Source: Paenarthrobacter aurescens (GTDB lineage: Bacteria > Actinomycetota > Actinomycetes > Actinomycetales > Micrococcaceae). From it: 64,000 nt of DNA. Both the position numbers and the translations under genes were made by a program. Under the pieces are notes generated by a model. That model was not told where the DNA came from. It did not search any database and saw only the letters and a program-made list of their open reading frames with translations. The DNA lies in NCBI RefSeq assembly GCF_025421775.1, contig NZ_JAOEFX010000009.1:1-64000 (forward strand), in the 5' to 3' direction. Positions 52,832 to 61,100 of this stretch are shown here, piece by piece. Positions within the stretch are counted from its first letter, which is position 1, and each line of letters opens with the position of its first letter.

Positions 52832-53437
52832 ATGTCTTATGAACCTAAGACGCGTACGGTGACTAGCTGCATCCTCGGTGCGTTGGTCGGCGCGGCCATG
52901 GCGATGAGCGCCTGCACGCCCGCTGCCACGGAGAACCCCATGACCGGCTCGAGTAGTTCAAGCGATCCCGCAACCGTCAAAGCCCAGGTCGAACAACTCA
53001 AACAAGCCCTCGCGGACCTCCACGCCTTCAAAACCGAAACCCAACAAGCCATCGGACCCCAGAAATGGGTCGATAAGGGCACTCGTAACATGGATTGCAG
53101 AACCTCCGACGGGCAAGACGGCGTGAACTACAGCATCCTGACCCAAACGCCTGACCCCGTGGACCTGGAAGCATCAGTAAGCGTGGTCAGAGCGTTCTGG
53201 GAATCCAAGGGCTTCACCACCCGTACCGAAACCAACCCCAGGGAACCGGGCCTCATCCGCCTCTACGCCAACGAGAACGGCGGACACCTTTTGTCCTACT
53301 TCGCAAACATCAAAGGCTCCGGCCTGGAGATGAACAGCGCCTGCGTCGCCGGAGACCAGACCGCAATCTACAAGGAGCTGTATCCCGAAATTTACGGGAC
53401 CCCGTCTAGCCTCGGCTCCTCTCCGTCTGCTAATTAG
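52832..53437 (+). CDS. Tandem lipoprotein paralogue 2 of 5 (candidate immunity protein)
   Basis: A 201-residue lipoprotein with lipobox MSAC. Bases 53018-53357 are identical to copy 1, covering most of the mature domain, but the C-terminal tail differs (TAIYKELYPEIYGTPS instead of SAIYKELDRQE). The same AGGAAGAGTGAA stretch precedes the ATG as in the other copies, so each gene carries its own copied ribosome binding region. The near-identity of mature domains with copy 1 means they would have the same specificity. Confidence 0.8.
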   Translation: MSYEPKTRTVTSCILGALVGAAMAMSACTPAATENPMTGSSSSSDPATVKAQVEQLKQALADLHAFKTETQQAIGPQKWVDKGTRNMDCRTSDGQDGVNYSILTQTPDPVDLEASVSVVRAFWESKGFTTRTETNPREPGLIRLYANENGGHLLSYFANIKGSGLEMNSACVAGDQTAIYKELYPEIYGTPSSLGSSPSAN

Positions 53438-53520
53438 GCTGTCTGGTGCGCCAAAGGAGCTGCCTATGTCGCCTCGTGCTGGCTATGGCCTGTGGAACGG
53501 CTTCAGGAAGAGTGAACCGC

Positions 53521-54119
53521 ATGTCCTTTGAATCCAAGGCCCGACTAAAGGCCCGCCGCCTACTCGCCGGACTGTTCTGCGCGCCCTTGCGCTGAGCGCC
53601 TGCACGCCCACGACCACGGAGAACCCCATGATCGGCTCAAACAGTTCCAGTGACCCTGCAACTGTCAATGCCCAGGTCGAAGAACTCAAGCAAGCTCTCT
53701 CGGATCTCCGCGTCTTCAAAACCGAAACTGAAAACGTTGTCGGGCCCCAGACCTGGGCGGATAAGAGCCTTCGAAACATCGACTGCAGCACCCCTAAGGG
53801 AGAAGAGGGTGTGAACTACAGCGTCATGAGTCAGACCCTTGAAACCCTCGACATGGAATCGTCGGTCAACGTTGTCAAGACGTTTTGGGAATCCAAAGGC
53901 TTCACCACCCGCGTCGAATCAAACCCAAAGGACCCAGGAAACATCCGTCTCTATGCCAATAAGAACGGCGGACATCTCGTATCCTTCACGGCTACCACCA
54001 ATGGCTTGAGCCTCGAGATGAACAGCGCCTGCGTCGCTGGGAATCAGCATGAAATCTACAAGGAATTGGACAGGCAGGAAGCGAGTGCCAGTCCCACGCC
54101 GAGTACCAAGGAGAGCTGA
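53521..54119 (+). pseudogene. Tandem lipoprotein paralogue 3 of 5, frameshifted
   Basis: The copy begins at ATG 53521 behind the same AGGAAGAGTGAA leader. One base is missing near 53583-53586 (TGCGCG-CCCTTGCG here against TGCGCG-GCCGTTGC in copy 5), so the signal peptide runs into TGA at 53593-53595. The mature domain continues intact in the next frame to 54119, with Cys residues and helix conserved but more diverged in sequence. Without its signal peptide the product, if made from the internal ATG 53628, would stay in the cytosol. A sequencing error is possible. Confidence 0.75.
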
Positions 54120-54202
54120 CGCAGAGTGCTGGCTTCTGGGGTGTCCTGTCCTGCCTCATGCTGGCGAGTGAGTCTGGAACGATTTCAGGAAGAGTGAACC
54201 GC

Positions 54203-54796
54203 ATGTCCTATGAATCCAAGGCCCGACTAAAGGACGGCGGTATTCTTGCCGCCTTGTTTGGTGCCGGCATTGCACTCAGCGCCTGCACGCCGACCACCAC
54301 GGAGATCCCCATGACCGGCTCAAGCAACCCCAGCGACCCCGCAACCGTCAAAGCCCAGGTCGAACAACTCAAACAAGCCCTCGCGGACCTCCACGCCTTC
54401 AAAGTCGAAACCCAACAAGCCATCGGACCCCAAAAATGGGTCGACGAAGGCCTCCGAAACATGGACTGCAAGACACCCGACGGAGAAGGTGGCGTGAACT
54501 ACAGCGTCCTGACCCTCACGTCCGACCCCGTAGACCTGGAAGCCTCAGTCAACGTCGTCAAAACGTTCTGGGAATCCAAGGGCTTCACCACCCGCACCGA
54601 AACCAACCCCCGGGAACCGGGCCTCATCCGCCTCTACGCCAACGAAGACGGCGGGCACCTCGTGTCCTACTTCGCAAACATCGAGGGCTCCAGCCTGGAG
54701 ATGAACAGCGCCTGCGTCGCCGGAGACCTCAGCGCAATCTACAAAGAGCTGGACAGGCAGGAAGCAAGCGACAGCCCCTCACCGACTGCAGAGTAG
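54203..54796 (+). CDS. Tandem lipoprotein paralogue 4 of 5 (candidate immunity protein)
   Basis: A 197-residue lipoprotein with lipobox ALSAC. The mature domain follows the copy 1/2 pattern with scattered substitutions (WVDEGLRNMDCKTPDGEGG). Its final 116 bases plus the start of the spacer (54693-54808) are identical to copy 1. The spacer after it closely matches the one after copy 1. The ATG at 54203 has the shared AGGAAGAGTGAA leader. Confidence 0.8.
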   Translation: MSYESKARLKDGGILAALFGAGIALSACTPTTTEIPMTGSSNPSDPATVKAQVEQLKQALADLHAFKVETQQAIGPQKWVDEGLRNMDCKTPDGEGGVNYSVLTLTSDPVDLEASVNVVKTFWESKGFTTRTETNPREPGLIRLYANEDGGHLVSYFANIEGSSLEMNSACVAGDLSAIYKELDRQEASDSPSPTAE

Positions 54797-54889
54797 AGGC
54801 GTTGCGGCATGATGCCTTCCGGGAGGCTGGACAGTCCTGCCTCCTGCCGGTGTGTGGGCTGTGGAACAGTTTCAGGAAGAGTGAACCAT

Positions 54890-55480
54890 ATGCCCCATGA
54901 ACCCAAGGCCCGACTAAAGACCAGCCGCCTACTCGCCGCGTTAGTCTGCGCGGCCGTTGCACTGAGCGCCTGCACACCCACCACGGAGAACACTATGACC
55001 GGCTCAGCCAATCCCAGCGACCCTGCAACTGTCAAAGCACAGGTTGAAGAACTCAAGCAAGCCCTGAAGGATCTCCACGCGTTCAAAACCGAAACCCAGA
55101 AAGCCATCGGACCCCAGAAATGGGTCGATAAAGGCACCCGAAACAGCGCCTGCAATGCAGGTGATGGCAGGGAGGGCGTGAACTACAGCGTCATGAGCCA
55201 AACCCCTGATCCCGTCGACCTGGAAGCATCAGTCATCGTGGTCAAAACGTTCTGGGAATCGAAGGGCTTTACCACCCGCGTCGAAACCAACCCGTTGGAC
55301 CCTGGTCTCATCCGCCTCTACGCCAATCAGAACGGCGGAAACCTCATATCCTTCACCGCGAATGTCAAAGGCTCCGGCCTGGAAATGGACACTGTCTGCA
55401 TCGCTGGGAACCAGCATGAAATCTACGAAGAATTGGACAGCCAGGAAGCGAGTGCCAGTCCCTCGCCGAGTACCAAGTAG
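54890..55480 (+). CDS. Tandem lipoprotein paralogue 5 of 5 (candidate immunity protein)
   Basis: A 196-residue lipoprotein whose signal peptide is almost identical to copy 1 (MPHEPKARLKTSRLLAALVC). The mature part is closer to copy 3 in several places (NYSVMSQT, NQHEIYEELDSQEASASPSPST). It keeps the two Cys in NSACNAG and TVCIAG. It is last of the array. The methyltransferase gene on the other strand ends 67 bases later. Confidence 0.8.
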   Translation: MPHEPKARLKTSRLLAALVCAAVALSACTPTTENTMTGSANPSDPATVKAQVEELKQALKDLHAFKTETQKAIGPQKWVDKGTRNSACNAGDGREGVNYSVMSQTPDPVDLEASVIVVKTFWESKGFTTRVETNPLDPGLIRLYANQNGGNLISFTANVKGSGLEMDTVCIAGNQHEIYEELDSQEASASPSPSTK

Positions 55481-55547
55481 AGCTGACGAGCCCTGGCCCC
55501 TTGTTGACTCTGGGCTGGTGCACAGAAATCAATGCGCGTAGGTGCGT

Positions 55548-56168
55548 TCAGCCAACGCGACCGGGAGTGAGCAGCCGTTGCGCGACGATGGCCGCGTGGG
55601 GACGCGCTCCGGGGTCGGCGCGGGAGTGCGTGCCAATCACGCTGAAACCGGCTTCCTGCAACCGTCCCGACATCTCCTCCAGAGACCAGAAATAGGCGGG
55701 AGTCACTGCATGCGGGAACGACTCACCCGCCGGGCCATCGAAGAAACCGAGCAGGAGGCTCCCGCCGGGAGTGAGACAGCGGGCAAACTCTTCCAGAACA
55801 CGGCTGATTTCAGCAGGGGAGATGTGGATCAGGGAGTACCAAGCGAGGATTCCCGCCAATGAGTTGTCCGGGGTGGGCAGCCGTTCAAGTGACCCGACAG
55901 AGAACTGGGCATCCGGGCAGAATTGCTTGGCTGTCTCAATAAACTCCGGTACCAAGTCCACGCCTTGGACGTCCACTCCGGCGGAGTGCAGGAAGGCTGT
56001 CCATTGCCCAGGCCCACAGCCGGCGTCGATAACCTTCCCGGGCAATCCCCGGGCCCACGACAACACCAGCTCCCTATCGACCGGATGCGTGCTGCTAATG
56101 GACCCGAACAGCGAGGTGTACTCGGCTGCACGGGCTGAATAGGCGGCTCTCACAACTCCGGAAGACAT
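55548..56168 (-). CDS. Class I SAM-dependent methyltransferase
   Basis: A 206-residue methyltransferase. SAM-binding motif I is VIDAGCGPGQW, followed by the acidic VDL, then LAWYSLIHI and LTPGGSLLLGF. ATG 56168 is chosen because TAGGCT lies 7 bases before it (56176-56181, reverse strand), a leaderless layout; the frame runs further up into the next gene's control region. The substrate is unknown. It marks the right edge of the lipoprotein array. Confidence 0.85.
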   Translation of the reverse strand: MSSGVVRAAYSARAAEYTSLFGSISSTHPVDRELVLSWARGLPGKVIDAGCGPGQWTAFLHSAGVDVQGVDLVPEFIETAKQFCPDAQFSVGSLERLPTPDNSLAGILAWYSLIHISPAEISRVLEEFARCLTPGGSLLLGFFDGPAGESFPHAVTPAYFWSLEEMSGRLQEAGFSVIGTHSRADPGARPHAAIVAQRLLTPGRVG

Positions 56169-56238
56169 GGAACTCAGCCTAGGAGCCGGAACGCTCGGCA
56201 AGAAATCTCTTGACTCCCGCACCCACACCACGCCAGCA

Positions 56239-56257
56239 TAGATTCTACAACGTTGTA
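56239..56257 (+). promoter_or_regulatory. LacI-type operator overlapping the arabinofuranosidase promoter
   Basis: TAGATT (56239-56244) is a good -10 box. Directly after it, TACAACGTTGTA (56246-56257) is a perfect 12-bp palindrome with the central CG pair typical of LacI operators. A repressor there would cover the transcription start. A LacI gene lies 2.1 kb downstream. Confidence 0.7.
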
Positions 56258-56293
56258 AATCGACAAGCAGAACAAACAGACAGGACCCACCCT

Positions 56294-57829
56294 TTGGGAA
56301 ACCCAGAAAACCCCACGGCCAAAATCACCATCGACCCCGCGTTCGTCGTAGGCCCCGTCAGGAGGAAGACCTTCGGCGCCTTCGTTGAGCACCTCGGCCG
56401 CTGCGTCTACACGGGCATTTTCGAGCCTGAGCACCCTAAAGCCGACGACGACGGTTTCCGCACCGATGTCCTCGACCTCACCAAGGAACTCGGCGTCTCC
56501 ACGGTCAGGTACCCGGGCGGAAACTTCGTCTCGGGGTACCGCTGGGAAGACGGAGTGGGGCCCAAAGAAGACCGCCCAACAAGGCTCGACCTCGCCTGGC
56601 ACTCCAGCGATCCCAACCTGGTGGGCGTGGACGAGTTCGCAAAGTGGTCGGAGAAGGCCGGCGTGGAACCCATGATGGCGGTCAACCTGGGTACCAGGGG
56701 CCCGCAGGAAGCGCTGGACCTGCTGGAGTACTCCAACATCAAGGGTGGAACGGCCCTTTCCGAACAGCGCAAGGCGAATGGCGCCGTCGAGCCTCACAAC
56801 ATCACCATGTGGTGCCTCGGGAACGAGATGGACGGCTTCTGGCAGATCGGCCACAAGAAGGCGGACGAGTACGCGCGGGTTGCCGCCGAAACGGCGCGGG
56901 CGATGCGCATGGTCAACCCGGACCTGGAACTGGTGGCTTGTGGAAGTTCCGGACCCACCATGCCCACGTTCGGCGAATGGGAGCGCGTGGTCCTCAATGA
57001 GACATACGAGTTGGTGGACCTGATCTCGGCGCATCAGTACTTTGAGGATTTCGGTGACCTGCAGGAGCACCTGTCAGCCGGGCACCGGATGGAGGCGTTC
57101 ATCAAGGACTTGGTCTCCCACATCGACCACGTGAGGTCGGCCAAAAAGTCTGGGAAGCAGATCAATATTTCCTTCGATGAATGGAACGTGTGGCACATGT
57201 CCCGCGACGAATCCAAGGCGCCCACAGGAGATGATTGGCCCGTGGCGCCGGTGCTCCTCGAGGACCGGTACACGGTTGCCGACGCCGTGGTGGTGGGAGA
57301 CCTTCTCATCACGCTGCTGCGCAACACGGACCGCGTCCACTCCGCGAGCCTCGCTCAGCTGGTCAACGTGATCGCACCCATCATGACCGAGCCGGGTGGC
57401 CGGGCCTGGAAGCAGACCACGTTCCACCCGTTTGCGCTCACTTCGCAGAATGCCTCTGGCACGGTGTTGAACCTCGCCGTCGAGTCCCCGCTGCTGGAGA
57501 CCGAAAAGACGGCGGGCTTCACCGCCCTGTCAGCCGTGGCGACCTATGATGCAGAAGCCCAGGAGGCCGTGGTGTTCGCCGTGAACCGCTCGGCGTCGGA
57601 CGCGCTGACGCTGGATGCCGCCGTCGGAAGCCTCAACGCAAGCAAAGTCATTGAGGCCGTCACCTACTCGAACAAGGACCCTTACTGGCAGGCCACTGCC
57701 GACGATTCGACGTCGGTCCTGCCGTCCGAGAACGTCAGCGTAAAGCTCGACGGCGGCCGCCTCACCGCCGGGCTTCCGGCCGTGAGCTGGACCATGATCC
57801 GGTTGTCGCTTGAGGACCAGGTCAACTGA
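56294..57829 (+). CDS. Alpha-L-arabinofuranosidase, GH51
   Basis: A 511-residue intracellular glycosidase that releases arabinose from arabinan oligosaccharides. The acid/base Glu178 is in LGNEMDG and the nucleophile Glu296 in SFDEWN. FGAFVEHLGR marks the start of the barrel, and a C-terminal beta domain follows. TTG 56294 is chosen as start because the open frame further upstream covers the promoter and operator. The LacI-type palindrome before it predicts induction by a sugar. Confidence 0.9.
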   Translation: MGNPENPTAKITIDPAFVVGPVRRKTFGAFVEHLGRCVYTGIFEPEHPKADDDGFRTDVLDLTKELGVSTVRYPGGNFVSGYRWEDGVGPKEDRPTRLDLAWHSSDPNLVGVDEFAKWSEKAGVEPMMAVNLGTRGPQEALDLLEYSNIKGGTALSEQRKANGAVEPHNITMWCLGNEMDGFWQIGHKKADEYARVAAETARAMRMVNPDLELVACGSSGPTMPTFGEWERVVLNETYELVDLISAHQYFEDFGDLQEHLSAGHRMEAFIKDLVSHIDHVRSAKKSGKQINISFDEWNVWHMSRDESKAPTGDDWPVAPVLLEDRYTVADAVVVGDLLITLLRNTDRVHSASLAQLVNVIAPIMTEPGGRAWKQTTFHPFALTSQNASGTVLNLAVESPLLETEKTAGFTALSAVATYDAEAQEAVVFAVNRSASDALTLDAAVGSLNASKVIEAVTYSNKDPYWQATADDSTSVLPSENVSVKLDGGRLTAGLPAVSWTMIRLSLEDQVN

Positions 57830-57832
57830 AAA

Positions 57833-58207
57833 CTAGGCGATCTGCTGCGTGCCGTCGTGGAACATGGGGTACGCGGAGATCGGTGTGACCGTAGCTGACG
57901 GAGTTGGTTCCGGTGCCCGCGATGCGGGTGCCGGAGCCGGCTCGTCAACGGTGACGATTTCCATGGACTCCATGTCCAGGAGCCGCCTGCTCCCGGTGTC
58001 GTCCGTGAGCCAGAAAAGGTCGGTGCCAGCAACGGTTTTGACCACGGTGCCACGGTGATAGAGGCGGCCGTTATGCCAAGCCTCCACATGATCGCCCGCG
58101 CTCAGGGCGTGCGGCTCGTCTTTGCTCCCCGGCATGGTGCCGAATGCTTGCGCCAGGCTCGCCTGCATTTTCAGCGCCTGGAAAAGATCCCTGTTTGCAA
58201 TACTCAT
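57833..58207 (-). CDS. Hypothetical protein
   Basis: A 124-residue protein with a strong GGAGGAG ribosome site. The core (DHVEAWHNGRLYHRGTVVKTV, then LFWLTDDTGSRRLLD) looks like a small SH3/Tudor-like beta barrel, flanked by a Pro/Ala-rich tail. It converges on the GH51 gene and diverges from the LacI gene. The function is unknown. Confidence 0.65.
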   Translation of the reverse strand: MSIANRDLFQALKMQASLAQAFGTMPGSKDEPHALSAGDHVEAWHNGRLYHRGTVVKTVAGTDLFWLTDDTGSRRLLDMESMEIVTVDEPAPAPASRAPEPTPSATVTPISAYPMFHDGTQQIA

Positions 58208-58376
58208 GTCTGCTCCTCCCAGCTGTCGCCGTCCTTGTCCTCAGCTTTGCGCATGTTTGTTGCAGGCGCGTTGCAAGGGGATGAGCGATGTATGACGGCT
58301 GCAGGGGCTTGAGTGACGGCCCGACTGCCGCCCCATCTGCAACGATGTATGCCAACAGTTCAAAAGGAGCACATTG

Positions 58377-59381
58377 ATGGCCGTCACCATGAACGACGTC
58401 GCACGGGTTGCCGGGGTCTCGTTGAAGACGGTGTCCAACGTGATCAACAACTACGAGTTCATCCGGCCAACCACCAAACAGCGCGTCCTCGATGCCATCG
58501 ATGAGCTCGGCTACGAAACCAACCTGACGGCCCGCAGCCTCCGCTCAGGCAAGACCAGCATGCTCGGATTGGTCCTGGCAGACCTTTCCATCCCGTATTA
58601 CGCCGAGTTGGCGTCGGACATCATGAAAGTGGCGTGGGCCCGGGGATACCGCGTTCTTGTGGAACAGTCCGGTAACGAGCCTGACCACGAAAAGGCCGCG
58701 CTCCAAGGCCAATTCCGCACGCTCACGGATGGCCTTCTTTTCATACCTCTCGCCTTGGACGCTGAGCAGATAATCGCCGCCGCGGGCAAGAAACCGCTGG
58801 TACTCCTTGGCGAGTACGTACAGGATCCGCGCCTGGACATGGTCCTTATCCAAAACCACAGAGCCGCCGCCGCCGTCACCACGCACCTGCTGGCGGGCGG
58901 CCGCCGTCGTATAGCTGTTGTAGGTGCGCACGACGGCGACACCACCGGCAGCGGTGGCCTGCGCCTTGAGGGGTACAAAGCTGCGCTCGCTGACGCCGGC
59001 GTGGAGTATGACCCCGCCTTGGTGGTTCCGTGCGATTGGCGGCGCGACGGCGGTGCTGATGCCATTGCAAGGTTGCTGGACAGCGGCGTGGAGTTCGATG
59101 CTGTTTTCGGGCTCAACGATGCACTTGCCCTCGGAGCACTTCACGAACTCCTGGTCCGCGGCAAGAAGGTGCCGCAGCAGGTTGCCGTTGCGGGCTTCGA
59201 TGACATCGACGAGGCACGGTTTGCCTCGCCGTCGCTGACCACGGTGGCGCCGGGGCGTGCGGAAATTGCGGAGCGCGCCGTCGAACTCCTCATCAACCGG
59301 ATTGAAAGCAAAACCCCAGCAGCCAAGGTTCAGCAGCCGGAGGCGGCGTTCGAGCTGCGAGTCAGGCAGTCCGCGCCCTGA
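58377..59381 (+). CDS. LacI-family transcriptional regulator
   Basis: A 334-residue repressor. The LacI helix-turn-helix VTMNDVARVAGVSLKTVSNV is followed by the hinge helix (NLTARSLRSGKT) and a periplasmic-binding-protein-like sensor domain. ATG 58377 has AAAGGAG about 9 bases upstream; a TTG one codon earlier is possible. It probably binds the palindrome before the GH51 gene. A similar but imperfect site (GCAACGATGTATGC) lies just before its own start. Confidence 0.9.
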   Translation: MAVTMNDVARVAGVSLKTVSNVINNYEFIRPTTKQRVLDAIDELGYETNLTARSLRSGKTSMLGLVLADLSIPYYAELASDIMKVAWARGYRVLVEQSGNEPDHEKAALQGQFRTLTDGLLFIPLALDAEQIIAAAGKKPLVLLGEYVQDPRLDMVLIQNHRAAAAVTTHLLAGGRRRIAVVGAHDGDTTGSGGLRLEGYKAALADAGVEYDPALVVPCDWRRDGGADAIARLLDSGVEFDAVFGLNDALALGALHELLVRGKKVPQQVAVAGFDDIDEARFASPSLTTVAPGRAEIAERAVELLINRIESKTPAAKVQQPEAAFELRVRQSAP

Positions 59382-59421
59382 CCGCCTGCAGTTGGTGTCC
59401 CGGGCCGTTAGTGTTTGAGGA

Positions 59422-60522
59422 ATGAACGTGATCCCCGCTGAAGTCGTCACCCCCGCCGTCATGATCGATGTCGATGTCCTGGACCGGAACATCGAACGCA
59501 TGGCGTCCAGCATGCTCAGCAGGGGGCTCAAGCTCCGCCCGCACGTCAAAACGCACAAGACGCTGGAGATCGCCCGCAAGCAGTTGTCAGCCGGAGCCGT
59601 GGGGATCACGGTCGCGACTATCGGCGAGGCTGAGGTTTTCGCGGCGGATGGAGTGAAGGACATCTTTATCGCCTACCCGCTCTGGGTTGAAGCCCCTCAT
59701 GCGGAACGCCTTCGGGCTTTGGCAGCCAAGGGCCGCATCGCCGTTGGCGTGGATTCTGCTGAGAGTGCGACGGCGATGGGTCGCCACTTGGGCGCGGATG
59801 CCGGCAGCATTGAGGTGCTGATCGAAGTGGACAGTGGACATCACCGCAGCGGCGTATTGCCCGACGAGGTGGTGGACGTCGCCCACGCAGCGGCTGCCGC
59901 TGGACTGAGCGTGCAAGGCGTCTTCACGTTCCCCGGACACAGCTACAAGCCGGGAATGCCCACGGGTGCGGCCAGCAACGAGAATGAGGCGCTTGGCCTG
60001 GCCGCGACTGCGCTGACCTCGGCCGGGTTTGAAGTCACCACCATCAGTGGAGGGTCTACGCCAACGGCCCTGATTGACGGCGAAACGGTGGCCACAGAGC
60101 TCCGCCCCGGTGTCTATGTATTCGGGGATGCCCAGCAACTGGAACTCGAACGATGCACGTGGGACGACATTGCGCTGACGGTTGCCGCCACCGTGGTCAG
60201 CCGGCACGAGGCCAACGGTGGCAACGTCCGCCGGGTTGTGGTGGACGCCGGCAGCAAGGTCCTGGGCAGCGACCGTCCGGATTGGGCCACAGGATACGGG
60301 CGGCTCCCCGAATACCCCGAAGCCAAGGTGACTGCGTTGTCCGAGCACCACGCCACGGTCGTTTGGCCGGACTCCTTGGAACTCCCGGCGCTGGGTACCC
60401 GGCTCCGGGTGATCCCCAACCATGTGTGCCTGACCATGAACCTGGTGGATGAGGTCACGGTTGTCCGCGACGGTGACGTGGTGGATCAGTGGGCTGTGGC
60501 GGCGCGCGGGCGCAACAACTAG
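59422..60522 (+). CDS. D-threonine aldolase/D-serine dehydratase-like PLP enzyme
   Basis: A 366-residue fold-III (alanine-racemase-like) PLP enzyme. The PLP lysine is in RPHVKTHK, and ISGGSTPTA binds phosphate. The C-terminal PNHVCLTMN has the His-x-Cys pair that binds a metal in D-threonine aldolase and D-serine dehydratase. It acts on D-amino acids in the cytosol. The ATG lies 7 bases after TAGTGT (59409-59414). Its stop overlaps that of the convergent flavin reductase (shared CTAG). Confidence 0.85.
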   Translation: MNVIPAEVVTPAVMIDVDVLDRNIERMASSMLSRGLKLRPHVKTHKTLEIARKQLSAGAVGITVATIGEAEVFAADGVKDIFIAYPLWVEAPHAERLRALAAKGRIAVGVDSAESATAMGRHLGADAGSIEVLIEVDSGHHRSGVLPDEVVDVAHAAAAAGLSVQGVFTFPGHSYKPGMPTGAASNENEALGLAATALTSAGFEVTTISGGSTPTALIDGETVATELRPGVYVFGDAQQLELERCTWDDIALTVAATVVSRHEANGGNVRRVVVDAGSKVLGSDRPDWATGYGRLPEYPEAKVTALSEHHATVVWPDSLELPALGTRLRVIPNHVCLTMNLVDEVTVVRDGDVVDQWAVAARGRNN

Positions 60523-61040
60523 CCCAGCACCGGAACGCCCTGGAACAGGGTGTGGAACTCCCGGTTGTGGTAGACCAGCGGGGCTGAATCGGCGGGGCTG
60601 AACCGGATATCCACAACGGTTGCGGCCAGCAAGACAGAGCCACCCAGAGGCGCCCGATGGACGATTTCGCATCGCAGCGCCCATGGTGCTTCCCTGAGCA
60701 GGGGCTCGCCTGTGGGCAGCAGTTCCCAGTCCATGTCGCTGGTGAAGCGCGGGGCGTTGGGGTCGGAGAATGTGCGCACGAGGTTTACCTGGTCCGCGCC
60801 CACCAGGTGCACGACGATCGTTTGCGCGGCAGCGATGTGCGAAGCTGACCGGCCGCCTGTGACGGAGAAAGCGAGCGTTGGCGGATCCACCGCCACCGAT
60901 GCCACCGAGGACGCCGTGAGCCCCACGGCTCCTTCCGGCCCTGACGCGGTGATGATGGCAACTCCTGCTGGATGAGAGCGGAAGGCGGCCTTGAAGAGCT
61001 CGCCGACCGGCTCTGCCGGCAAGGGGGTGTGATGGGACAT
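60519..61040 (-). CDS. Flavin reductase family protein
   Basis: A 173-residue FMN-binding split-barrel protein (FRSHPAGVAIITASG, then GLTASSVASVAVDPPTLAFSV and HREFHTLF-like NREFHTLF). Such proteins supply reduced flavin to two-component monooxygenases or act alone. The ATG has GAAGG upstream. The promoter has MerR-type architecture, so expression is probably switched on by an oxidant, metal or redox-active compound. No monooxygenase gene is adjacent. Confidence 0.85.
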   Translation of the reverse strand: MSHHTPLPAEPVGELFKAAFRSHPAGVAIITASGPEGAVGLTASSVASVAVDPPTLAFSVTGGRSASHIAAAQTIVVHLVGADQVNLVRTFSDPNAPRFTSDMDWELLPTGEPLLREAPWALRCEIVHRAPLGGSVLLAATVVDIRFSPADSAPLVYHNREFHTLFQGVPVLG

Positions 61041-61100
61041 TCATGAACCTTCGTGGGACTGGTTGGGGTTGGCGCCGCCTTGCGGAAGCGCACCTGAACG

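Larger units (their letters stand above)
52125..55480 (+). repeat. Array of five about 685-bp tandem duplications
   Basis: Start codons at 52148, 52832, 53521, 54203 and 54890 are spaced 682-689 bp apart. Each unit repeats the spacer, the leader with TTCAGGAAGAGTGAA (partly changed in copy 1), the lipoprotein gene and part of the next spacer. Blocks of exact identity are shared between non-neighbouring copies, a sign of recombination among them. Confidence 0.9.

Noticed and set aside
49981..55547. Second copy of the tRNA-Lys 3' end as an attachment repeat
   Set aside because: No matching stretch of the T-arm/acceptor end was found downstream, and there is no integrase gene.
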